From the NCBI RefSeq assembly GCF_958979055.1, contig NC_084896.1, forward strand, positions 25,840,001 through 25,904,000: 64,000 bases of DNA. The letters run 5' to 3'. This document shows, piece by piece, positions 46,316 through 57,108 of the stretch; the stretch's first letter is position 1; every line of letters starts with the position of its first letter. The notes beneath the pieces are model-generated. The model was given only the letters and a program-made list of their open reading frames with translations, did not search any database and was not told where the DNA came from. The DNA is from Alnus glutinosa. Lineage: Eukaryota > Streptophyta > Magnoliopsida > Fagales > Betulaceae. A program made the translations under genes and the position numbers.

Positions 46316-49064
46316 AATTATCCAATTTTGAATTATTTTTTAATTAGAGGTTCTATCAATAAACATTTATTGTTCATAAGAAAACTATATTAAACCCCTC
46401 AAATCAACACCCCATTTTTATAAAGACACTCTTAAATTGCCCTTTTGTCACCAAATTACTACAAAATTGTGAACAGCAACATAAAGGTGATTTGGATGTT
46501 TTAAGTAAAAAAATGTGTGCAACTTTTCGTCCATTTTAAGATCAAAATCAAAGGAATATTGTAAAATGTAATAGATTGGTAATTTGAAGAGTTGGGTATC
46601 ACAAATGTAACTTGAAGATATCTTAGGAAAATAGGAATATCAGTTTGAGGTTAAATATAATTCCACTTGTTTTTAATTGTTATTGTATTGTTGTAATAAT
46701 AGGATTAGGACTATAATTACCTGTTCAAACAAGTGAGCTCTATTATAAGAACAACAGTTGATCGTGGGCCGAAATAATAGTCCGAAATACCTACAAAGAA
46801 AGGGAAAGTTTAGTACAAAAGTTTGTCGGAGCGTTGAGGAGAAAAACACAAACAGCTAGGAAACTCTTTTTTTGAGCTCATAATAAAGCATGTTAAGACA
46901 CCACTTAATTTAAAAGCTTAAGCCTATGAGTTTGGATTTAATTATGCTATATAAACTACTCATTCTTTTTAAATTTTAACAATGTGAGACAAAAACCTTA
47001 CAAGTGAACTCCCCAACAACAACAAAGAGAACTGTTGCTAAAAGAGAGAATCTTAATGCGATATTTTGCGACTGTACTCGTGCCAACCGGTCAATACAGG
47101 GCAAGAGGTCCGACTGAAGCCCTTCACCATTACAGTGGGACAGATTACAATTTGTACATAGAATTGCAGCCGATCCGTAATGATATGCAAGAGTCGTATA
47201 TATATATTAGTGGCAAAAATTATTCAACGCCATATCTATCTATCATGAGGGTACCCACAGAGCATGAAACTGACAGCCGAAGCTGTGTCCCCATCTCATC
47301 AAAACCAAGGCTTAAAATGTGCATCGCCCACTCTCTTTTCACCTCTTTTGTCACCGTTTTGTCTCTTTATATGACTCCTCTGCTTTTGGCCATATCATCT
47401 TTGATCCTTTTTTACTTTACCTATTTTCTACGTGACATTATCTTTGTGGGTCCCACTCTCTCTCTCTCACTCTCACTCTCACTCTCACTCTCATTATGCT
47501 CAGGTGGGTGTCGGTGGAGAGCAAGCATCCTATGATGTTTTCCTTATTCTCTTTCACTTTCATTTCCAAACGTTGAACTTTCTTTTTTGGTGCATTCATT
47601 GGTTCCAACCCATGCCTCTCGCTCTCTGTGTCTATCTCTCTGATCTCACTCTGTTGGTTTCTGATCACAGTGTATAGTGGTGGGTGATCCTTCAACTGAT
47701 AAGCATCTCTGGGGCTACACTTGACCAGGTGAGAGCCTGCTACAGCTTGAACTCGATCACATGCACTGCCCCTTTCACTCTTATCTTTAATTTTCAAGTT
47801 TTTTCGATTTCATTTCTTTTCTTTATGGCAGCTTACATTAGTGTTTGCATGTTGCATTTTAACCATTATTTTCAGTTCTAGTGATTCTGACTTCATCTGT
47901 GAGATCATTCATGTTGCCTTCATAATAATTTGATGGGAAAGGCCAGACGGCCAGACCCTTGTTTTTTGGGGGATATTTTTCTGAGAAGATTTTCATCCAG
48001 ACAGTCACTTAGAAATAATTGTTGATTTTGTAAGACCATTTATGTTTAGCATATGACTCTGTTCATTGTTTGTGAGGCTTAGTTTGAAACTTGAGAGTTA
48101 TTTTTTGGTAAAGTATTAATTAAATGATAAAATTTACCATTTTCTATCGAGTAGATTGAATTCTGCTTCCATGCACTAGTATACATTACTTTCCTAGAAA
48201 GAAGTATTAACATACATTAGTTAAATGTTTTCAATTCCTTGTTGTCTTTTGTTATTCCGCATGTTAGGCCTCACTGATTAAGGGATAGTTTGAACCTATG
48301 TGTAAAGGAGAGTTTTACAATATAGCTTAATCTTTTGGGATAAGTAGTGATTTAACATCCTTATTTAGAATCTCCTCCTAGTTATCATCATAGCTAGGAC
48401 AAAATATTTTCTAAATTCCCTTGTTGTATTTTCCCCTTTCACATGTGCCCCAGAAAAAAGTGCAGTCTGTTGCAACTAGTTATCTCTGAAGTTTGTTGTC
48501 TTGGCATAGAGATAAATATTGTACATATACAATTTCAACTCTAATTACCTTATGACCGATGTTTATTGCAAGGGAGATTCTTATAAAGTCACCATAACTT
48601 GGGTTTTTTCTTTTCACTTAATATTTAGGCAAAGTTATTGAAAGTTATGAATAATTTACTGAAAGGTTTCACCTTTCAATAACCACTAGTATTTACTTGT
48701 CGATAAGGATATTTACTGAAGTGTTTAGTTTTGCTCACCAGTGAAAAAGGATATTTCCTAATCAAGTTATTGTGAGTTAGGTTGAATTCAAGTCACCTTA
48801 CAAAGTACCCTTATTGCAATTATCAGTAACTGTATGTTTATAATAGTGGAAGGCTAAAGATTGATTAGTAAAGCATTGAAAAAGCTGAATGTTTCAACGA
48901 CCAAAAGCTGTCACCTCTGTTTCTAAGTTATATGCACTTGCTTTATGTGTCTTTAATTTTTAATTTGATGCTGTCGCAGGAAATATTCTTGTTAATAGAT
49001 GGTTTTTGCACATCTGTATTGAGCCCCCCCTCCCCCCCCCCTCTCTTGAATAGCAACTGAAATC
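46316..49064. other. Upstream and 5' leader region of the FPP gene
   Basis: AT-rich DNA up to about 47330, then pyrimidine-rich leader-like sequence with a (TCTCAC)n repeat near 47458-47493. The probable leader intron is listed separately. A C-rich tract at about 49024-49041 lies just before the ATG. Confidence 0.55.
47729..48979 (+). other. Probable intron in the 5' untranslated region of the FPP gene
   Basis: A strong donor (CCAG/GTGAGAG at 47728/47729) and a good acceptor (CTGTCGCAG/GA at 48979/48980) bracket 1251 bp of AT-rich DNA between the pyrimidine-rich leader and the coding start at 49065. Filament-like protein genes often have a leader intron. No transcript evidence is available. 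Confidence 0.4.
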
Positions 49065-52000
49065 ATGGACCATAAGTCATGGCCATGGAGGAAAAGATCT
49101 TCAGAGAAGACAATTGTTGCAGCTGAAAAAGTTGCTGTTCCCTTAGGAAGATCTGAAGAAGAGGTAATGGAGGCTTCTCTTGTTCATCTACCTCAACTCC
49201 TTTCACGTCTCCTTTTTGCATCTTGCATATGCCTTTTCCATTTTCTGACTTTTTTTTTTTCCTTCCACATTGTGAGTAACTTACATCTTCGTGTGAGCAC
49301 CTCATAGTGCATGGCCTTTTACTTTGTCAGAGAGATGTTAAATGTGATTAATATATCATCTATATTTCACTTATTAGATATGTACACTTTCACCACTGAA
49401 TGAAGAAGGACCAGAGAGATCTGTGAACAATCTCAATGAGAAGTTAGCCTCAGTACTCCTTGATTGTCATGCTAAAGACAAACTTGTTACAAAACGTGCG
49501 AAAAGTGCTCAAGAAGCCAATAAAGGTGATTCACTGTTATCCTTACCCCTCCTCTTTTCCCCACCTTCGATGATGCTTCCTTTGGAGGTTAGTTGTATTG
49601 GTATATCTGCAAATCATCCTTTACTTTTTTTCTTTTTCTTTTTTTGAGAGGCAAATCATCCTTTACTAATCCTTCTTTGATGCACACTTTGGCCTTCTGC
49701 TGACTCAATAAACAAAATCTTCTTTTAGGGTGGGAGAAAGCTGAAGCAGCATGCCAGAAACAAGAACCAAATGAACCTTTGAGACAGGGAACAGTTGCAA
49801 ATGAACTACTAGCTTGTTCAGATGCTGCACTGAAGGAATGTATGCAGAAGTTATGCTCTGTTCAAGAAGAGCAGGAGCAAAGAATACATGACGCCATCAT
49901 GAAAACATCAGGAGAATATGAGAAGGCCCAGAGGAAATTGGAGGAGAAGTTGGAGGAGAGAAGTAAACAGCTTGCAAACTTAGCTATTGAGAATACTCAA
50001 CTGAGTAAGGCCCTTCTAACCAAAGAAAAGGTTATTGAAGAACTACAGAAACAGAAATCTCAGGCAGACGCAGAATTCAATGTGCTAATGTCTAGATTAG
50101 ATTCTGTGGAAAAGGAAAACACTTATGTAAAGTATGAGTTTCATATACTTGAGAAGGAGCTTGAGATTCGAAATGAAGAGATGGAATATAACCGTCGATC
50201 TGCTGATGCAGCACACAAGCAACATCTGGAAAGTGTGAAGAAAGCCACAAAGTTGGAAGCAGAATGTCAAAGACTCCGTCTCCTCATGCAAAAACGGCTT
50301 CCAGGTCCTGCTGCTATGGCAAACATGCAGAGTGAAGTTTATATGCTGGGAAGGAATCACACAGATATGAGAAGAAGAAAGCAGAATCCTACAAGAGATC
50401 TGATTGTCCGAGAAGCTACAAAAGAGGCCTCTCCTGAAATTCCCAGTAAGAAGATCAGTTTCATGATTGAGCGATTACGTGATGTGGAAGAAGAAAACAA
50501 GGCTCTAAAAGAAATTATAACCAAGAAGAACACTGAACTCCATTCTTCAAGAATCATGTATGCTCGAACAGCTTCCAGATTATCACAGACTGAGGCTCAT
50601 GTTACAGAGCTTTCTAAATGTCAAAAATCCATGGAGTTGACTAGGTATAGTCCTATATCAAGTGAACTTTCTCTATTGGCCGGTTCTGAAATTGGTAGTG
50701 ATGATGGGATTAGTTCTTCTGGATCTTGGGCTAATGCTCTAATTTCAGAATTGGAGCACTGCCGAAATGCGAAACTCAAAAATCCACTGGCATATAAAGC
50801 AGCTTCAGACATGAGTTTTATGGATGATTTTGTTGAGATGGAGAAACTGGCAATAGTTTCTGTGGATACACCTAGGAGTGGGTGTTACCCCAATCGGATT
50901 GCTAAGGATCTAGTTCCATTTTCAGGTCATTCTGGTTTGAGCGATAGTAAACAGGAGATGCAATTGAAAACCGAACCAACTGAGAAAACTTTTGACTGGC
51001 TTCAGGTTGTTTTACAAGCAATGCTGGAGCAAAAGCGTATTTCAAAACGAAGTCTACATGAACTTTTTGAGGATATCAAAATTGCTTTGGGTTATATAAA
51101 CCATCCAACTACACATGAAGTTGAGACAACTGCAATCCCAAGGCATCCTGGAGTGTCTGACCCTCTCCATGCTAGTGGTTATACCACTTTGAAATCTCCA
51201 AACACATCTCCACTTGTAGATTCCTCGAATGGAGCTTCTGCCATTGACACCTCAGTGGAAGAAAAGGGCAGCCAATGTAACCTATCTAACCTGAGTAAGT
51301 CAATCCATAAAATCATCAAGCTGATTGATGGAGTTAATCCAACATCTTCATTCAGTCGTAAAACTCCAGCAGATTGGTCTAAGAGGGATCAAAATTCCAA
51401 ACCGTTCCCTCCAGCAACATCAGCAGACTACTTTGTCCGTGTTTTCCAGTGGAAAAGTTCAGAGCTAAGTGCTGTTCTACAACAATTTGTTTGTACTTGT
51501 ACTGATCTATTAAATGGAAAAGCAGGTATTGAAAAATTTGTCATGGAACTGATGTTTTCTTTAGACTGGATTATTAATAATCACGTGAGCCCTAAAGATG
51601 CTTCAAGCGCAAGAAATAAGATCAAGAAGCATTTTGGTTGGATGGAATCCCAAACAGAAAATGAACCTGGAATTCATACATCCGAAGAGCAGTCATTGTG
51701 TTTGCCATTCATTGCTTCATCGCATGACCAAGATGTTTTGTTCCAAATGGAGGATGTTCATTGTAAACTGCAAGAAGAAAACAGCAGATTAAAAGACGAA
51801 TTGAAGAATCAGGAAGCCGCAAAGAAAGATATGGAAGCTAGGTTACAGTCAGCAACTGGTAAGATTGAGGTCTTAATGACACAACTTCGAGAATCGGAAC
51901 AAAGCATTGGAAACTTACGAGCAGAACTGGAAACAAAGGGGATGATTGAAGATCAGATTGAAAATCAAAAGTTGATAAATGAAGATCTCGATACGCAGCT

Positions 52001-53121
52001 TACTGTTTCCAAAGCTAAATTGAATGAAGTTTTCCAGAAGTTCTCCTCTTTGGAAGTTGAATTGGAGGATAAAAATAACTGCTGTGAAGACTTAGAGGCA
52101 ACATGTCTTGAGCTTCAACTCCAGCTAGAAAGGTAACCACTGATTTCTTAGTTCTTTATTCTTTGCAGACAAAGCAAAACAATTTCCTTACAAGTAGGAG
52201 AATTCTGATTTCTGAAATATAACTCGCAGTGTTGCAAAGGAAACTCCGAAGTACAGTTTGAATCAACAGGGAAAGCAATCCCAAAATGTAAGTTATTGAC
52301 ATCTTGTTGTGTTAAAAACAGATCCATATGTATATAGCTGTACAAAACCCTGTATTTAACTGAAAGCAGGTATTATGTTATATGAATTGAATTATTTAGT
52401 ACTATAAACTGATCATATACAATAATCTGTGTTTTAAATAACAGAGTATTGTTAAAGTTAGCTAGTAAAGAGTTATTACATAGAAATATATGATACGTGA
52501 ATCATCTCGTTTACGTAGTGGTTTGATTTTACATGGAGTTCAATCTCTTCCAAATTATCAACATTCAAATGCAATTGTAAGAGAGAAAATTACTATATTG
52601 TATCATATTAAACTTGTTTATCGAACTCTCAGGGTTGGGAGATCACAACAGCTTCCATAAAGTTGGCGGAGTGCCAAGAAACCATCCTACATCTGGGAAA
52701 ACAGCTGAAGGCTCTAGCTTCACCTAGGGAAACGGTACTGTTTGACAAGGTTTTCTGTAACACCAGTGCCGCTGCTCCGACCACTGATAATAAAAAATTG
52801 AACAAGCGTTCCTCCCTACGTGACCGAATGATAGCTGAGGATGATACTAAGGCAGAGATTCTCAAGTCTCCCAAAATTAAAGAAACTACAAGCACTGCAG
52901 ACACACAGAAACAACTTGTTCTTCATTCTGATAGCTATAATGCTTCTTGTGCTCTTAATGCCCTGGTACATACTCCAGAATCATTTCTTGGGTCGAAGCA
53001 CAAAGGAGGTAACAATGCAGTCGGTGCACTAGCTTTTGTCCCAAGTAAGAAACAGGGAGGATTTGGTTTGCTAAGGAAGCTTTTGCTGAGAAGGAAGAAA
53101 GGAAGCAGCAGGAGATCTTGA
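49065..53121 (+). CDS. FPP: Filament-like plant protein (FPP family, long coiled coil)
   Basis: Five exons: 49065-49163, 49378-49525, 49729-52132, 52230-52287 and 52633-53121. They join in frame to 1065 residues, in the range of the family. The N-terminus MDHKSWPWRKRSSEKT is the family signature, followed by LNEKLASVLLDCHAKDKLVTKRAKSA and GWEKAEAACQKQE, the start of the first coiled coil. Long heptad-rich segments rich in Glu, Lys and Leu occupy about residues 60-290 and again about 760-930. The region between is Ser/Thr-rich. The C-terminus is strongly basic (GGFGLLRKLLLRRKKGSS). FPPs were found as partners of a nuclear-envelope coiled-coil protein in tomato and have been linked to microtubule and cell-wall patterning. 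The number within the family (FPP1-7) was not determined. Confidence 0.93.
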
Positions 53122-55518
53122 TCCCCTGTTAAGGCATGAGAAAAGAAAGGCAAAGAGCCCAAGCTGGAAAAACTGCCCATAAGCAACAAGTCCCAGTAAA
53201 GCAATACAACCAGCAGTTGATATTAATGAAATTTGACTGTTCCATCTTGATTAATAGAGAAAGTGAAAGTTTGGGCTTCTTTTGTCTTTTGTCTTCTTTT
53301 TTTTTGTTCTTTTTATCCAAACAAAGAAAAGAGATAGGGATTTGTTTTTTGGCAAGTGTTGCTGTTGATGATGTACATATCTCTTGGTTTGAAGACAATC
53401 AAGTTGAGAATGATGGTACTGACAAGAAATGTTTGTTATGCTTAATATCTTTGTTTGATGATGTACATATCTCTGGTTTAAGTCATGTATGAGGTATTCT
53501 TGTCATGGTGCCAGGCACAGCAGTCAAAGAAGATACAAGGCAAGCAGTGGTCATAAATGAAGGTAGGTCAACTAGGAAAGAGAAACTTTTGATTTAGATA
53601 ATGCAATGGTTTTCAACGTGGTTCATGCATTTTGAACCATTTCAGTCATCTTAAAAAGCCGCAAATCATACCAGAGTAATTTACTCTATAGAAAGAAGAC
53701 TCATGTCTCCATTATATCCCCTCAAAATTGACGTGGCTCGTAAAGATTACCTTTGACATTTTCCCATCTCATAGAATTAAAAAGAAAAATTTATATGATT
53801 TTTTTAAGTATTAAACGGACAACTAAAAACAATGGTATAGCTTATAAGATTGTTCAAGAGCTAACTTTCATGATTATAAGGGTCGTTTCAATGATATTCT
53901 CTATTTTTTTTCATTGTCAATATTAAGAATAGAACATGTTGCTCTAATAAGACACTTTCACAAGTACTACGTTAGTACGTTAGCTTCTCTTCTAAGTTCT
54001 AACATGGGAAATCCCCCAACCTTGCAAACTGTTCAATGTATGTCTTATGTCTTCAACAATCTGTCCAATACTACTCCTGTTTTGCTATTAGATTTCACTG
54101 CATTCACTATCTATAATAAGATCGATCAATGTATTTGTTGTATTGCTGCCTACAGAATGGGTGTGGCAATGCTTGTATATACAGCAGTGATAATCTTATC
54201 ATTTACACAGTAGCTACAATTCAAATTTTAAAACAGATTGCTAAGGTTTATCTTGTTCTCCATGAGTGTCATCTTTATCTGGTTGTTGCTGAATGCTGGT
54301 GATCTGCATTATCTGTAGATGGTCCAATACTATCTGCACTATATCTCTTTCAAGCATGAATCTCAGGAGTCCCAGATCACGACTGAATTCTGTTGCAGTG
54401 TTGCCAAAGCCTCTAATAAAATTGTTTCTGGTATGGTAACTAATGGCGACCTCCATAACCACATTAAAGAAAATCAAAGCATTTCGGAGGGTTACATTTC
54501 TTTTTCAATTCCTACATGCTCACGTGCATGTTTTTGACATAAGACTTACGAATCTGGATTCTCAGCAATTTTTTGTATAGATTGCAAGCAATTTTAGCAA
54601 TAAATGTGAGAAAGCCTCTATCCCACCTGCCCCTAACAAGTGGACGGATTGCCTAAAACTTGCTTGGGCAAGTGGGCCAAATAAAAGCTCTATCAAATTT
54701 ACTATCTGAATTGTTAACAATTCGATGAGCAAAATTGCTGAAAATATATTTTCAAGACAATAAATACTCAAATGTCTTGAGCCTTAAATGTAGAGACCTA
54801 CTCCCGCTAGGGACAATGGATAACAAATACGGCATCTACAGATGCCACATAGTGGCTTATACTCATGAATGACTGTCCTTTATGCTTGTCTAAATCATTA
54901 GAACAACGCCAATGATTTAACAGCAGAAACTGTGACAATCATGGAAGTTGTTTGTTATATTAATTTTTATTCGATTAAAAAGAAGGGTAAAAAAAAAAAA
55001 AAAAAAAAAAAAGAAGGACTGAGGCATCTTGTTACATGACCACTAAATATATACCCAACTACCCAAGTTCACTCTAATTTGACTTCAAAGCCATTCTGAC
55101 TCAAGTTTAGGATTTCTTTGTATTGTGAAATATAAATTCCTGGCAGAAAACATTTACAATGTCCCAAAAACATCATGAAATCTATACATGGAAGTTTATA
55201 GTTCAACTCCTAAAGTAATTGCTTCTACAATCAAATTAGCCACCTTTTGTTTCTTTACTAATTTCTGTTTGGAAATTTGACTAAAAATTTATTGTATATT
55301 CAATCCATGTGGATTTATGACCATATAACAAAAGGAACCGGATCCCCCATTAATTTGTCGGGCAGCAAATGTGAAAGAGTTCTTTTGAAACCCACTTGTT
55401 CAAGCAGGTGGGCAAACAACCTAAAACTTACATGGACATGTTAGACCCATATTAGCTCTCTCACATTTACTACCAGAATTGCTAACAATCAAGACAACAA
55501 AATTACGAATCTATCCAG
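53122..55518. other. Spacer downstream of FPP, with foldback-like repeats
   Basis: Contains the FPP 3' flank and a poly(A) run at about 54989-55012. Two related repeat copies (about 54553-54770 and 55341-55510) share AAATGTGA-AAG, CAAGTGGG/CAGGTGGGCAAA, CCTAAAACTT and CTCTATC/CTCTCAC-ATTTACTA words. An open minus-strand frame at 54241-54477 is described under findings. No gene is supported. Confidence 0.55.
54553..55510. repeat. Two diverged copies of a MITE-like repeat (54553-54770, 55341-55510)
   Basis: The copies are collinear for about 160 bp in the same orientation. Each begins with GGATTC/GGATCC and is partly self-complementary: AAATGTGAGAAAG early in the copy is answered by TCACATTTACTA-type sequence late in it. 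It probably belongs to a GGATCC-ended foldback family also seen at 4479 and 59584. Confidence 0.45.
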
Positions 55519-55803
55519 TGTTAGAGAATACACTCTCCATATATTTGGGGATTTGGTTTGAGAAATATATTGTAATTATAATCAATCAAATTTGATTGAT
55601 TTGATTGCTTACCATACTTATCTACACAAACCCTCATATAAACAGAAGTCTATTGTATTTCGAAAACATCAAAAGAAATAAGAGTAAAATGTAGCCATTT
55701 GAGCTTTATCCTGTGGACGTTAGTCATTGACCGAACCACGTAAAATTTATTGTCTCTATTTATTTATCCGCTTTATTTTATTTTAGCATTATGTTTTCTT
55801 TCA
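55519..55803 (+). mobile_element. Solo Copia-type LTR adjoining the WSD stop codon
   Basis: Starts TGTTAGAGAATACAC and ends TTTCA. It contains GACCGAACCACGTAAAATTT near its 3' part, the phrase typical of Ty1/copia LTRs, preceded by a transcribed-region-like AAACAGAAGTC stretch. Flanking pentamers TCCAG (55514-55518) and TCCAA (55804-55808) match at four of five. No internal coding region follows, so it is a solo LTR. Confidence 0.55.
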
Positions 55804-55824
55804 TCCAAAAGAAACAGGTTCCTC

Positions 55825-56580
55825 CTAGATTTTGTTCATGGCTACAGCCGCTTCCTTCATTCCAAGCAAGGCCTCTTCAAAGCACTCAGCAAGAAATTCT
55901 GGGTCAGGAATGATATTTTTGGCCACCAAAATTTGCATGTCAGCCCTTCCTGCATAGCTCACCATGTGCATTGTGAGTGCCTGCAGAACCAACCAGCAAG
56001 TTAACCAAAGTTATTTACGTACAATTATCATTTACCTTATAATATTCCTATAAATCTTTGGAGTACAATCAGGAAATTAAAGTGGGTTCAGAGGGTGTAC
56101 ATGGGGTAGGCTCGATGAATTCACCCTCATGTAAGTTATGGGGTTGGTTCCAACTGTGAGCTTCTCTTGTGGGCCAACCACGTTAGAGATTGTGAAGCTA
56201 GTATTGCAAATAATCCTGTAGTTAAGAAAGCCAGCAGCCTACAGCATAAAAGAGAGAATTGTTCATATTAAATAAGCAATTGCAATTTCTTTTTCCAAAC
56301 ACAATATTGCTTAATTAAGTATCTACCTTTGATCCCAAGTAGGACATTACAAAATACCCAATTTTGTAAGAGAAATGAGCCTCTAAAGATTGTTTCTTCT
56401 GATCAATCATCGCCTTAGCTCTCTTCAGATACTGTAGAGGATCAGAACCACTCTTATGGTAATAAACAGGTAGGAGAATCATGCCAAATTTGTTACCCCA
56501 CCGTGATCCTGACTTGTCTTTCATCAAATCTGATAGATCCTGATCAAACCCAAATGTTTGAATTTCAATTATGTCTTAAA

Positions 56581-56622
<42 letters not shown>

Positions 56623-57077
56623 TGATGAAGAATAGACAATAGAACAAGAAAATAAAAAAGAAGGCCATAACTGACCTGCAATCCTGATTGTTCTCTTAAA
56701 TTAACCATGGCTACCCCGGTCAATCGAAGCCCTTCTCGCAGAGCTAACAGTGACAATCAAACTTAATATTGTTATGATGATTTGTTGTCACTTATGTTTG
56801 ATTGAAATGTAGAAGTACAACACTAGTTATATAAAAAAAAAAAATTTACCATTTGGTCTTCGGTGATCAAGATATCTTGATAATCCTGATGATATCACCC
56901 CAAAGAGAACGTCATTAATGGTCTGCATGATGAGATGAAATCCACAAATCATAGTATAAGCATCAAAGTATGAGTCCTCACAAGTTATGCATCAAACTTT
57001 CATTATGGAAACTACACAGTGCCATCCAACAAGGGGAATTTAGGGGATTAGTTAATCCATCTTTCTCAATTTTTTTT

Positions 57078-57108
<31 letters not shown>

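Noticed and set aside
47035-47535. 166-residue plus-strand frame ahead of FPP
   Set aside because: It ends in a simple-sequence Ser/Leu run from the (TCTCAC)n repeat and lacks any motif. It is read as upstream and leader DNA.
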